Below are positions 9,347 to 18,601 of a DNA stretch of 64,000 bases, piece by piece (the stretch's first letter is position 1; each line of letters begins with the position of its first letter). The stretch is from positions 1 to 64,000 of the forward strand of contig JAGHYV010000007.1 in the NCBI GenBank assembly GCA_017743475.1, written 5' to 3'. Made by a program: the position numbers and the translations under genes. A model generated the notes under the pieces. The model was not told where the DNA came from. It searched no databases and saw only the letters and a program-made list of their open reading frames with translations. The stretch is from Roseiflexus sp. (GTDB lineage: Bacteria; Chloroflexota; Chloroflexia; Chloroflexales; Roseiflexaceae).

Positions 9347-9768
9347 GTGTCTTCTTCCTCCCACGTGGGTCAACGCGCCTCGGGCATCGGGGGTCGCGGG
9401 GTCTGCTGCCGCGAGGTTCCCCTGCTCACGCTGCGCGCTGGACTGATAGCACATCGTTACGGTACCATTCCAGGGTGAATGGCGGCTGAACCAGGCATTG
9501 AAGCCAGGTTACAGAGGTGACATATTCGAGGCAAGAGGCGAGGGGCGAGCGGCGCGAGGGGATGAGGCACGAGGGGTTGAAGGTTGAACGTTGCACGTTG
9601 AACGTGGGACAACGACGTGTAGGGGCGCACCCGCAGCTGCGCCCGTACTAGCGGCGAGAATCATGGCGGGGGCGCCGCGTTGCTGCGCCCGGACTGGCAG
9701 CGGGGCGGATAGGGCGCGGGGTGCGGGGCATGGGGCATGTTGAATATTGCACGTTGAATGCAGGAAGG
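9347..9768. other. Gene-free spacer with heptad and purine-rich repeats
   Basis: No convincing gene is visible. The stretch holds GAGG-rich purine tracts (9530-9575), a TTGAACG-type heptad run (9576-9606), a GC-rich segment near 9610-9720 in which GGGGCGC/GCGCCC words recur, and a second short heptad run (about 9737-9760). It separates the radical SAM gene from the upstream membrane protein, so the two may not share a transcript. Confidence 0.6.
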
Positions 9769-12255
9769 TTACAGGTAACCCTTAACCCCTGCCTCCTTCC
9801 CTCTGCCTTCCGCCGCCACTATCTGAACCGCCTTGCGCTCGTAGAGACCGGCAGCAACGAACGCTGCTATCGCGTAGAACAGTGCTGCGCACGCCATTGC
9901 CACCGTAAATGTGCTCGCCATGCTGATGATAATCACCACGGTAGAGCCAATCACCGAAAACACGCCGTTCATTCCCCATGCCCACGGCACCAGTTCCGCT
10001 CCGTGGGCGCCGAGTTGCCGCAGCCCGGTGGGAAACGGCATCCCCATGATCACCGCCAGCGGCGCGATGATCAGAACGCTCAATGCCACGCGCACACTGT
10101 CCGGCAGGTGCAGGAACGATTGAAAGAGTGACGGCAGCGCTACAATGTAGACGACGATTGCAATCGCTACACCGATCAACACTGTGCGCAACCGTGTGGC
10201 GCTATCGATCAGGCGACGGCTGAGCAGGCTTCCAGCCGCAGAGAAGATCAGCATACTGAAAATCGTCGTGGTGATGGCGGTGGTAGGATAGCCGATAAAC
10301 AGGGTAAAACGCTGGATCAGCACAATCTGTACAAAAATGTAGCCGATTCCCAGCGCACTGAAATACACCAGCATCAGGCGCGCCAGCGGCAGTTGCAGAC
10401 CCCGCCGTTTGTGTCGCCAGAGCGGTGCAATGATGAAGGCAGCCGCGCTTGCCAGCGAAAAGACAGCCATGGTGATCAGGATAAGATTGCCGATTGGAAA
10501 ACGGTTGATCTTGCCGCTGAATGCCTGATTGAAGGCGACATGATCCCATCTGAAGTAGTTGTAGAAGAACGGATTATCGTCCGTCACCGGAAAGATGTTG
10601 AACTGATAGGCGGACTCGAAGGCGCGCGGATCGGGAGCATACAGATACTCCGCATAGGTGGTGTCGAGACGTTCCAGTGGATCGTGCAACATGATGAACG
10701 CATTGGTGCGCGCCCACGCCCGCAGTTGCTCAATCGCCTGCGGCGAAAACGGAGATGGCGAAACCAGCAGCGTCGCCTGGGTGTTGGTGTCGTTCGCAAC
10801 AATTGCAATGTGCGCCGCAGGATTGGCGATGCCGCGCTGTCGCAACGCCTCGGCAGCCAGACCGGTGATCCGCAGCATTTCACGCGGCGGCTGATCGACG
10901 TTGCGCGTCCACGAAAACACGCCCTTCGGGTTGAGCCGCGCTAAAACCAGCGCAAATGAGTCAACCGTGTAGAGATACGACTCTGATAGCACATACGCGC
11001 CACCCGAAAGAGCGACCAGATTATCGAGACCGATCCCCTGAATGAGATCATAGGTTCTAGTATCGCGGGTCAGGAAACTCCGTCCTTCCGCAACGACGAT
11101 GCGTGTCGAGGGGTGCCCTGTAAGATTGCCGCTGAACTCGCGGTAGGGTCCTTCCAGCAACTTCACGACATCGGCGTTCAGTTCGATAGCGGTGATCTGC
11201 CTGGCGCCGTACAATCGCGCCAGCAGAATATCAAGCCCGCCCCCAACACCGATCTTCAGAGTGGTGTCGTGTTTCAGCCCTAGATGGTATGGCGCGCTGA
11301 TGATGGCGTGGTCGAGAAAGCGAAAGCGTTGCAGGTCCTGGTCGGTTCCATCAAAACGGTACATGCCGGTCATCGAGGTCCCATCAAGCGTGACCAGTTT
11401 CAGGTCGTACAATGGCGCCTGCTGAAATGCGTCGCTCGCCAGATAGACCCGGCTGATGCCGCCAACGATCATCGGTTCTTTGACCTGAATAGTCGGCAGC
11501 ACATCCACGCGCCCAACCGGATTCCAGCGGGTGTACTCCGGTCGAACGTCGAAGTGTTGCTGCGCCCATCCAAGTTCCTTCGATCCCGGAACCGGCAGGT
11601 GCAGCGGCGAACCGAGGATCAACCACAGGATCAGCCCGCCCTGACCGACGCCGAGCGCCACTGCGCCGATGCGCCAGGGGCGCGTGAGACCAACGCCGAA
11701 CAGAAGACTGCCTGCCAGCACCAGTAACGCCGTCGCCACAATCGTCGCCGGTCCTCCGAGCGCCTGAATGACCCATACCACTGCCAGCGTCGCTGCGCCT
11801 GCGCCGAGCATGTCGGCGAAGTAGAGGCGGTGCGCTTCTTTGTGCCAGATGGTGAAGACGCCGGAAACGATGACTCCACCGAGAAAAAAGGTCGTGAACA
11901 GCCCGATAAAGTAGATTGCCAGCCCGATGAGGGTTTGAACAATCTGACTGCTACGCAGCGGATCGATAGCGATGCCGCCGATGATTGCCAGGTTGAGCAG
12001 GACCATCAGGCTGTACCCGATGACAAGCCTGCCCAATCGACGTTCGAGTGTTGCAGCACTCCATCCACGCACTGCCAGAAATGTGCCGGATGCGCCGCCA
12101 CCCAGGAGCGCCACACCAATGATCAGGTAGGTGAAATGGTGCCAGATCATGATCGAAAACATGCGGGTGAACGTGATCTGCAACGCCAGTATGCTTGCTG
12201 TCACCAGTGCCAGCCCGACATACCTGCGCCAGGAGTGAACGTGAACGCATGCCAT
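9769..12255 (-). CDS. Spermidine-synthase-like domain within a polytopic membrane protein
   Basis: The 828-residue protein has six or seven N-terminal helices (about 12-215), a soluble central domain (about 225-560), and a second helical block (about 585-815). The central domain has a methyltransferase/aminopropyltransferase Rossmann signature, KIGVGGGLDILLARLYG, with the ribose-binding acid in AIELN near 358. AGGGAGT precedes the ATG. Membrane spermidine-synthase-like fusions are widespread but poorly characterised; true polyamine synthesis is doubtful. Neighbours point to envelope glycan or lipid modification. Confidence 0.75.
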   Translation of the reverse strand: MACVHVHSWRRYVGLALVTASILALQITFTRMFSIMIWHHFTYLIIGVALLGGGASGTFLAVRGWSAATLERRLGRLVIGYSLMVLLNLAIIGGIAIDPLRSSQIVQTLIGLAIYFIGLFTTFFLGGVIVSGVFTIWHKEAHRLYFADMLGAGAATLAVVWVIQALGGPATIVATALLVLAGSLLFGVGLTRPWRIGAVALGVGQGGLILWLILGSPLHLPVPGSKELGWAQQHFDVRPEYTRWNPVGRVDVLPTIQVKEPMIVGGISRVYLASDAFQQAPLYDLKLVTLDGTSMTGMYRFDGTDQDLQRFRFLDHAIISAPYHLGLKHDTTLKIGVGGGLDILLARLYGARQITAIELNADVVKLLEGPYREFSGNLTGHPSTRIVVAEGRSFLTRDTRTYDLIQGIGLDNLVALSGGAYVLSESYLYTVDSFALVLARLNPKGVFSWTRNVDQPPREMLRITGLAAEALRQRGIANPAAHIAIVANDTNTQATLLVSPSPFSPQAIEQLRAWARTNAFIMLHDPLERLDTTYAEYLYAPDPRAFESAYQFNIFPVTDDNPFFYNYFRWDHVAFNQAFSGKINRFPIGNLILITMAVFSLASAAAFIIAPLWRHKRRGLQLPLARLMLVYFSALGIGYIFVQIVLIQRFTLFIGYPTTAITTTIFSMLIFSAAGSLLSRRLIDSATRLRTVLIGVAIAIVVYIVALPSLFQSFLHLPDSVRVALSVLIIAPLAVIMGMPFPTGLRQLGAHGAELVPWAWGMNGVFSVIGSTVVIIISMASTFTVAMACAALFYAIAAFVAAGLYERKAVQIVAAEGRGKEAGVKGYL

Positions 12256-12568
12256 GATGACTCCCTGTTCTCAGTTATTCGTGCACAAAAACTCTGTCTC
12301 CGCCCTTCCGCGTCTGCGATGATGCACACCTGGCATGCGCGCAGCACGCCCTGCGCTGAAGCCAGATACGAATCTGCCGCATTTGTTATAGGTATTGACG
12401 CGGAGAATAGGAACTACGTATCCTTATTCGCTATATCCTGTGAGGATACCGACGCAAACGGCTCAAACGTAACGATACACGGTTGCTCTCTGGTCTGATG
12501 TCAAATCTGTTAGAACGCGATGCGCGGTGTACTGGTGTTTGTTTACCATCTGCGCGGTTTGCCACGGA

Positions 12569-12589
12569 GCGAGAGCGGGACGCTCTCGC
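12569..12589. terminator. Strong hairpin, possible terminator or repeat unit
   Basis: GCGAGAGCG and CGCTCTCGC pair perfectly around a GGA loop. No T tract follows on either strand, so factor-independent termination is uncertain. It may instead belong to the neighbouring palindromic repeat family. Confidence 0.4.
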
Positions 12590-12638
12590 GGGGCGACTGA
12601 GAGTAAGATGCCCTCGCTCCCGTGATGGATCATACCGT

Positions 12639-12740
12639 TGCATGCGGGCGCGACGCCCGCGCATGCGGGGATGCGCCCGCCGGAGACGCGCACACCCAGG
12701 GCATCTCCACGCGACGCCCGTGCATGCGGGGACGTGCCTG
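12639..12740. repeat. GCGGGCG..ACGCCCGCGC palindromic repeat, two imperfect copies
   Basis: GCATGCGGGCGCGACGCCCG and a second ACGCCCGTGCATGCGGGGA occur in tandem about 60 bases apart. A third relative lies near 45.80 kb. Each unit folds into a GC-rich stem. The dispersed intergenic placement is like REP-type elements. Confidence 0.65.
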
Positions 12741-12869
12741 ATGCCACCAAGCAGAGCGCGACAGACATACAGCGGCGCCTGCGCATGATGCAGGGACGTG
12801 CCAGTTCCAGCGCGCTAAGAACATCCTGGAACGACCATGCGGCACTCCAGCAAGAATACATCCTATCGA

Positions 12870-14906
12870 TCAAGATTTGGCATAATACGCCCGTATCCGA
12901 CGTCGCCCGCGAGCGAGCGGCACTGCGCTATAGGTTACACCACCGACCTGCCTGCGCACAGCGCTCGTCGGCATGCCATCGATCATCACCTGGCGCAGCG
13001 TGCGTTGCCGGTGTTCCACTGGCAGTAACAACAGCAGATGATGCTGCGCCGTCCCTCCCGCCTCTGTCTCGAACGTCAGCACCCCTTCGGCGTCATTCCA
13101 GGTTAGGTCGCGCATCGCGGCGCCATGTCGCATCTCCGTAAAGGCCAGCCATTGTTCAGCAGACATGATGGCAACACCACGACTGGCAGCATGGTGCAGG
13201 ATACCATCGAGCCAGTCGCGTTCCAGTGCAGCCTTTTCGGGCGAAAGTGCATATGGATCGAAGTGGCTCTGTAGCCCGAGCGCCGATGGAAACCGTTCGA
13301 CCGCCTGGTCGATCTGTTGTCGCGATAACGCCACAGCATCCGCCGCACTCAGATTCATCTCATACCCATGGTCGAATGCAGCAATCTGGTGCTCATCAAC
13401 AATATGTGTGTGCTGCTGGTAGACGCGCAGCAGGCGGCCCTGTTCGTCAACAAACGGCAACGGCAGGCCGCTGCCGGTCAGGTAACCATTGACATAACGA
13501 CCATCGGGTCGGCGCATTGCCGGGCCAGCATGGTAATAATCGAGGCTCATATGAATGCCGTACTGCGCCTGCACTTTCGCGGTATCAACCCAACCTGACC
13601 AGAGCACACGGTGGGTACGCACCGTCGGAGCTGCAGGACCGTAGCCATGTTTCACAAAATCGTTCCAGGCACGGTTATAGCCGTATGCCACACCTTCCTC
13701 AACCCATGGATGCAGGCCGAACCCATGGCCCCGTTCGCGCCAGCTTTCAACAAGGCGGGGAGTTGGGTAGCCTGAATGTTCTTCGAAAACATGCCCGACG
13801 ACTGGAAGGGTTTCGGCCCACCACTGGATTCGCCGTGCCGTGCGCCGTGCAGCGCTGACCCTGGGGGTCGTGTAATAGACCGAGATCGTTCCACCATAGC
13901 GTTCAACAATTTCGAGGCCCGGCGTAATATGGCCTGCCTGAATCCCGTGCGCATCACCTGTCGCAACAAGTACCGCCGTCGCCCCTTGCGGCAGGTACCA
14001 GATTCGTGGGAGCGGCATTGCGTCAGTGAGGGCGTGGATCATGTTGGCGAGCAGGCGCTGAAGTTCATCGGCCTGCGGTACGTCAATCACGTCCGGATCG
14101 ATCCAGTCGACGAACAGATCCATGGTACGAATCCCGTCGAGTCCGTTGCGCTCCTGATTGGCGGCGCCAGGATTTCCCTGCCGTATCAGGGCGATATTGT
14201 GTGGGAGGTCGAAGGCCCAGAGAGCGGCAATACCTTTACCGGCGCGGTTAACCATTGCAGCTGGATAGCGTGTGGCGCTTCCGTAAGGCTGGTTGGCCCA
14301 GGCAATCGGTTCAGCGCCAGCCAGTTGATACTGCTCCACCGGCGTGTGAATCTGGAAGGCGTGTCGGTCAATACCGCGCGCCAGTGGATGATCGGCGGCG
14401 GAGAGGTACGCACGCGCCAACACGCCCCCGGTATGGCGTACACCCATAAGATCGGCCAGTTGCGGATCGGGACGCATCGCAATGAGCCTGCCGCCGGATA
14501 GAACGTATGATCTGAACATCTCAACTTCAGGCGAGGTCAACTCGCCGGCAGCCAGGATCACCAGCGGGAAACGACCGATCAACGCGCCGTCGAGATCATC
14601 GATCCGGACTGTACGGAATGCGGCGAACCCTTCAGCGCGCAAGATGGCGCCCAGGTACGCTCCAAACGATGGAATCGCCCGCTGATTGGTGACCAGCAGG
14701 ATCGGCGCATCTGGTTGCGGGCGACCCGTAGCCTGCGCCAGCAACGCCGCCGACTCCGGATGCGGCGCCGGAAGCGGCGCATTGACCGCAACATACCCGG
14801 TTGCGCCGAGCGCGCCAGCTGCGACGGTGCACGCACACGCCTGAAGGAAACGACGACGAGTAATGATTGGACGCTGCGCAGGCTGCTTCTTACGTTTGGT
14901 GTTCAT
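12870..14906 (-). CDS. Tat-exported polysaccharide-deacetylase-like protein
   Basis: The 678-residue protein opens with a twin-arginine signal (TRRRFLQA at 16-23) and a short hydrophobic stretch, so it is probably exported folded. Residues of about 60-300 resemble a ThuA/GATase-like domain (ILLVTNQRAIPSFGAYLGA; GELTSPEVEMF). A deacetylase-like beta-barrel follows, with VATGDAHGI and later GHGFGLHPWVEEG. GLQSHFDP near the end may supply metal ligands. Full NodB motifs are not all evident, so catalysis is inferred. It ends 3' of a GT2 gene by 12 bases, suggesting one operon acting on an exported glycan. Confidence 0.7.
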   Translation of the reverse strand: MNTKRKKQPAQRPIITRRRFLQACACTVAAGALGATGYVAVNAPLPAPHPESAALLAQATGRPQPDAPILLVTNQRAIPSFGAYLGAILRAEGFAAFRTVRIDDLDGALIGRFPLVILAAGELTSPEVEMFRSYVLSGGRLIAMRPDPQLADLMGVRHTGGVLARAYLSAADHPLARGIDRHAFQIHTPVEQYQLAGAEPIAWANQPYGSATRYPAAMVNRAGKGIAALWAFDLPHNIALIRQGNPGAANQERNGLDGIRTMDLFVDWIDPDVIDVPQADELQRLLANMIHALTDAMPLPRIWYLPQGATAVLVATGDAHGIQAGHITPGLEIVERYGGTISVYYTTPRVSAARRTARRIQWWAETLPVVGHVFEEHSGYPTPRLVESWRERGHGFGLHPWVEEGVAYGYNRAWNDFVKHGYGPAAPTVRTHRVLWSGWVDTAKVQAQYGIHMSLDYYHAGPAMRRPDGRYVNGYLTGSGLPLPFVDEQGRLLRVYQQHTHIVDEHQIAAFDHGYEMNLSAADAVALSRQQIDQAVERFPSALGLQSHFDPYALSPEKAALERDWLDGILHHAASRGVAIMSAEQWLAFTEMRHGAAMRDLTWNDAEGVLTFETEAGGTAQHHLLLLLPVEHRQRTLRQVMIDGMPTSAVRRQVGGVTYSAVPLARGRRRIRAYYAKS

Positions 14907-14918
14907 AAACGTTGCACC

Positions 14919-16163
14919 TTACGACACCACAGCCGGATGCGCGCTTTCAGGGTTTGTCATCCCCGACGAGATGGCATTGCCGTTCAGGTCGCGCGCTGCC
15001 AGACCCTCACGCACGCTCAGTTCCGCCAGTACGCGTGCGAGGCTCCAGGCGCTCACCAGTTGCACGCCGGTCAGCACCATCAGCGCACTGACAACCGGCG
15101 CAAACCACGAAACCTGCAACGCAGGGTTGGTCAGGTCAAAGGCGACGGCAGCGATATACAGAACGACCCCCAGCAGAATTGCCAGGATGCCCAGCCACCA
15201 GTAGTGCTTTTCGATCTTGCGCCCATTGCCGCGCGGACCGAACATTCCCTGCCGGATGGGGCGCTTGTGGAACAGGGCAACAATATAACTGAACGAGGTT
15301 CCGGTCGTGTACAGTGTCACCCCGGCGACCGCCAGCACCAGGGCACCGAAGAGACGCGGGAAGGAGACGACGGAGTCAATGCCGAACGCCTGCATACCAA
15401 ACGCCAGCGCCATCACCAGCACACTGGCGAGCAGCAAGAGTACGCCGATGCCACCGAAGATTCGCACCGGATTGTAGGTTAGCGCCGTCCACACAATACT
15501 CTTGAAGAAGCGCAGCCCATCGCGCACGACACTGAGTTTGCTGCGTCCAGAACGCTCTTTGTATGGGATCGGCACTTCAACCATGCGCAGGTTTTCATGC
15601 AGCGCGCGTGTACTCATTGCTGGCGTGAAGTCGAGCGTGTCGGGCAGAGGATAGAGGATTGGCAATACCTCTCGCCGGATGACCCGCTGACCGCTGGCGC
15701 TATCGCTAATGCGCACGCCTGCCACCAGCGAGAGCAAATTGGCAAAAATGAAATTCCCGATACGTCGCACCAGCGGCATCTCGCTGGTTGCACCCGCCAT
15801 CCGACTGCCAATCACCAGATCGGCACCATCGAGCGCAATTTTGCACATCTGCGGGAAGTATTCCGGCGGATACGTGCTATCCGCGTCAAGGAATCCGAGC
15901 AATTCGCCCGTCGCCGCCTGGAACCCGGTCTTGAGCGCCCCGCCATACCCCTTGTTTGGCTGCTGGATCAGGCGCACCCGCGGCACATAGCGCCGCACAA
16001 TCTCTGCGGTGCGGTCGTGCGAGCCATCATCGACCACAATACACTCCAGCGCGTCGACGCCGTATTTCGGCAGTTCAGACTCAATGGCCAGCACCCGTTC
16101 TACGATTGATGCAATGCCATCTTCTTCGTTGTACGCCGGGATCACGACCGATAGGGTTGTCAT
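14919..16163 (-). CDS. Membrane-anchored family 2 glycosyltransferase
   Basis: The 414-residue product begins LSVVIPAYNEEDG and has VVDDGSHD and the metal site FLDADSTYP, then QRVIRREVLP and the RSGRSKLSVV motif typical of polyprenyl-phosphate sugar transferases. Four to five hydrophobic helices fill the C-terminal 170 residues. ATG at 16163 was chosen because the GT2 fold starts immediately and GGAGG lies 11 bases upstream. The frame is open 38 codons further, with a second possible ATG 6 codons upstream. It is probably translated together with the Tat deacetylase-like gene. Confidence 0.85.
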   Translation of the reverse strand: MTTLSVVIPAYNEEDGIASIVERVLAIESELPKYGVDALECIVVDDGSHDRTAEIVRRYVPRVRLIQQPNKGYGGALKTGFQAATGELLGFLDADSTYPPEYFPQMCKIALDGADLVIGSRMAGATSEMPLVRRIGNFIFANLLSLVAGVRISDSASGQRVIRREVLPILYPLPDTLDFTPAMSTRALHENLRMVEVPIPYKERSGRSKLSVVRDGLRFFKSIVWTALTYNPVRIFGGIGVLLLLASVLVMALAFGMQAFGIDSVVSFPRLFGALVLAVAGVTLYTTGTSFSYIVALFHKRPIRQGMFGPRGNGRKIEKHYWWLGILAILLGVVLYIAAVAFDLTNPALQVSWFAPVVSALMVLTGVQLVSAWSLARVLAELSVREGLAARDLNGNAISSGMTNPESAHPAVVS

Positions 16164-16326
16164 GCCGCTTGATTCCTCCATCTCATACGCACCTGTCGCG
16201 CAGCGCCGGTCCGGCGCCCGACGCAGGAACGGATCTGCCATATCACTGCCGGAGATCGTGGCATGGAGATATGACAATCGGATGACATAACGGGGAAGCA
16301 GGGGTGAGGAGTGCGTCAGGAGTCGG

Positions 16327-17824
16327 CTATTTCACGACCCGATAGAGGCTGTAGACGCCATGCCTGGCGACCAGTTGGAGGTTGCGAGGGTTGATGTATC
16401 TGTCGTACATCTTTGTCCACGAGCCGAAACTGCCTACAAGGATATAATCCGGATCTGAAGAGATAGCATCGTGCATATTGTCAGGCAGTCGTTGACAAAG
16501 CATAAGATAACGAGTATACACGTTTACCACCTGAGTAGGCGGATAGATAATGCGCCGGTCAGACTCGATGCTAAACTCCCATTCCCACGATGCAACAATT
16601 GCACCCTCAGGAACAGTGCGTTGTAAAACTGTCACCATGTGCCGGTAGCCGTTGTCGGAAGGATGGAGGACGTTATAGACTTTGTCTGGCAGACCCTGAT
16701 ACACCACATACGCACCGCATAAAAGGACAACTATTGCTTTCCGGAGGATAGGAGGGATTGCAGCATACTTCCAGAGCGCAATGAGAGCGCCTGCGAGGGG
16801 GATCGTCGTCAGAACAAGAAAGTAAAAAGCGTACCGCGCCTACCCGATCGATAGTGCGGCAAACCACACCAGGTTGACACCTAGAAAAACCGGCAATACT
16901 GCGTGTACAAACCCGTGAGAGGTCGGCTGACGCGCCTGATAGACACCCCATACGATCGCGAGGACTCCCAATAGCCACCGTCCGGTTCGCCAGAGGACGC
17001 TCAAAGCATTACGCCGGCGTTCTGGATCAAGCGCTGCGATATGGAGCCAGAATCTGTCACGCAACACCGAAGCATTGTCATAGAACTGATCACTACCGAC
17101 AATAGCGATCTGAGCTGCATACCAGCCAGCAACACATGCCGTAGCGCAGACGCCAGGAACAATCACTGCTGGCCAGCTGGCCTTACGGTAGTACAGTCTG
17201 TCCAGCGCTAGGATAATCCCCAGCGCGACAGGCACAAAATGAGCACCTGCGATTTGGTTACCATAGCAATGCCCCAGGCAATCCCACTGAATATCCAGGC
17301 GACCGGAGCATGCGTTTTGCGTTCCAGCGAGCGGAACCAGATCAGAAGACCAGTCAGCAGATAAGCGAGCGCAGGAACTTCGCCCAATGCCTGGCGTGCC
17401 ATCGGCACAAAACTGGCATATATCATACGTGCCTGCCAGCAAAAAGAGGAACGCCAGACTGGCGCCGCCATCCCCGATGAGCCGTCGCGCTAAGAGAATA
17501 AATACAACACACGCTAGCACTGCAAATGGAAGGACAACCATGCGCGCTAGCCAGACGCCCGGACTGATTATGCGGTACGCAAGGGCAATCAGAACAATGA
17601 CCGTTGGACTGGTCTGGATCGCCGGGTCGAGAACTCGGGGCTTTTCTGGGTCTGACAATGCATACAAGCCGCTACGAGCCAGCGTAGCGGCTGTGCCTGC
17701 GTTTAGTCCTTCATCAAACCATGGGTGAGGATAAATGATTAGCGTACAGCAGATACATAACCGCAAGTACGCCAACAATCAGCGCAATGAGGCGATACGG
17801 CGAGCTTTGAAGATGGTGCGTCAT
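16327..17824 (-). pseudogene. Broken GT39-like membrane glycosyltransferase
   Basis: Pieces of one protein lie in three frames. An N-terminal helix begins at ATG 17824 (MTHHLQSSPYRLIALIVG). The active-site loop YPHPWFDEGLNAG is in a second frame. A segment around GEVPALAYLLTGLLIWF is in a third (about 17240-17430). The second frame then resumes. Near 16841 an in-frame TAG follows AALSIG, and coding continues straight on as ARYAFYF to a normal C-terminus. Two shifts lie near short A/T homopolymers, so assembly errors could explain some, but not the TAG. As written it cannot make a full enzyme. Confidence 0.8.
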
Positions 17825-17875
17825 TCCAGCGATAATGGTCGGTAAGTCATCTTATTTCACAACCGACGAACGACA

Positions 17876-18601
17876 TCAATACACGGTCAGTTTCACCGGC
17901 GCTGCTGGTTGCTTGCGCAGGTCGCGCACAACGCGCGCCGGGTTGCCGACGGCAACGCAATAATCAGGCACATCGCGGGTAACGACGGCTCCAGCGCCAA
18001 CAACGGCATTTTTCCCAATGCGGACCCCGTCGAGGATAATCGCGCCGCCTCCAATCCACGCGCCATCCTCGACAACGATGCCTTGGCAGGTGATCCCCTG
18101 GAGGCTGATCGGTCTGGTCGTATCGTGATAAATATGGTTCACCGCCAGCATCTGCACCATCGGCGCGAGGAAGACGTCATCGCCAATCCTGATACCGCCC
18201 TGACCCCGCAAAATACATGCTTCGCCAATCAGCGACCGTGCGCCAATGCGAATGCCAGCGTGCGGCAGATTGCGAAAATTGTAGACGTGCAGGATAGCGT
18301 TCTTCATTACATAACTTTCGCGCCCGATGGAGATGCCGCCAGGACAGGCATGGAGATAGACGCCGTGATCGAGGTACACGCCTCGTCCGAGACGCACATT
18401 ATCGGCAAAACGGATGCGCACCCCATCCTCGATCGCTGCCACGCCGTCCATGTGCAGAATTGCGCGATATGCAACCGCGCGTATGCCAATGCCGACGATA
18501 CCCGGAATCCATCCGACCGCCGCCTGGACGACCTGCTCCCATACGTATCGGCGTATTGACGATGATTGACGAGAGAGATAGAGGTTGACCTGGTCGATCA
18601 T
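17876..18601 (-). CDS. Left-handed beta-helix (hexapeptide) acyltransferase
   Basis: The 241-residue protein contains imperfect hexapeptide repeats ([LIV]-G-x4) from about residue 60 to 215, e.g. [11 protein letters not shown] and [19 protein letters not shown], ending in [10 protein letters not shown], as in WcaF/LacA-type O-acetyltransferases. The likely role is O-acetylation of a sugar in the surface glycan. Its ATG overlaps the stop of the upstream chain-length protein by four bases, so the two are translationally coupled. The N-terminal 55 residues are amphipathic or hydrophobic and could touch the membrane. Confidence 0.85.
   Translation of the reverse strand: MIDQVNLYLSRQSSSIRRYVWEQVVQAAVGWIPGIVGIGIRAVAYRAILHMDGVAAIEDGVRIRFADNVRLGRGVYLDHGVYLHACPGGISIGRESYVMKNAILHVYNFRNLPHAGIRIGARSLIGEACILRGQGGIRIGDDVFLAPMVQMLAVNHIYHDTTRPISLQGITCQGIVVEDGAWIGGGAIILDGVRIGKNAVVGAGAVVTRDVPDYCVAVGNPARVVRDLRKQPAAPVKLTVY

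Larger units (their letters stand above)
12256..12869. other. Gene-free spacer of about 600 bases with GC-rich palindromes
   Basis: No coding frame with recognisable sequence is present. The first 200 bases are ordinary. From about 12560 the sequence becomes rich in inverted repeats: a 9-base perfect stem with GGA loop at 12569-12589, nested in a wider imperfect pair (CACGGAGCGAG at about 12563, CTCGCTCCCGTG at about 12613), then the GCGGGCG repeat family (12639-12740). It could act as a transcription terminator or attenuator between the deacetylase-like gene and the membrane protein. Confidence 0.55.
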
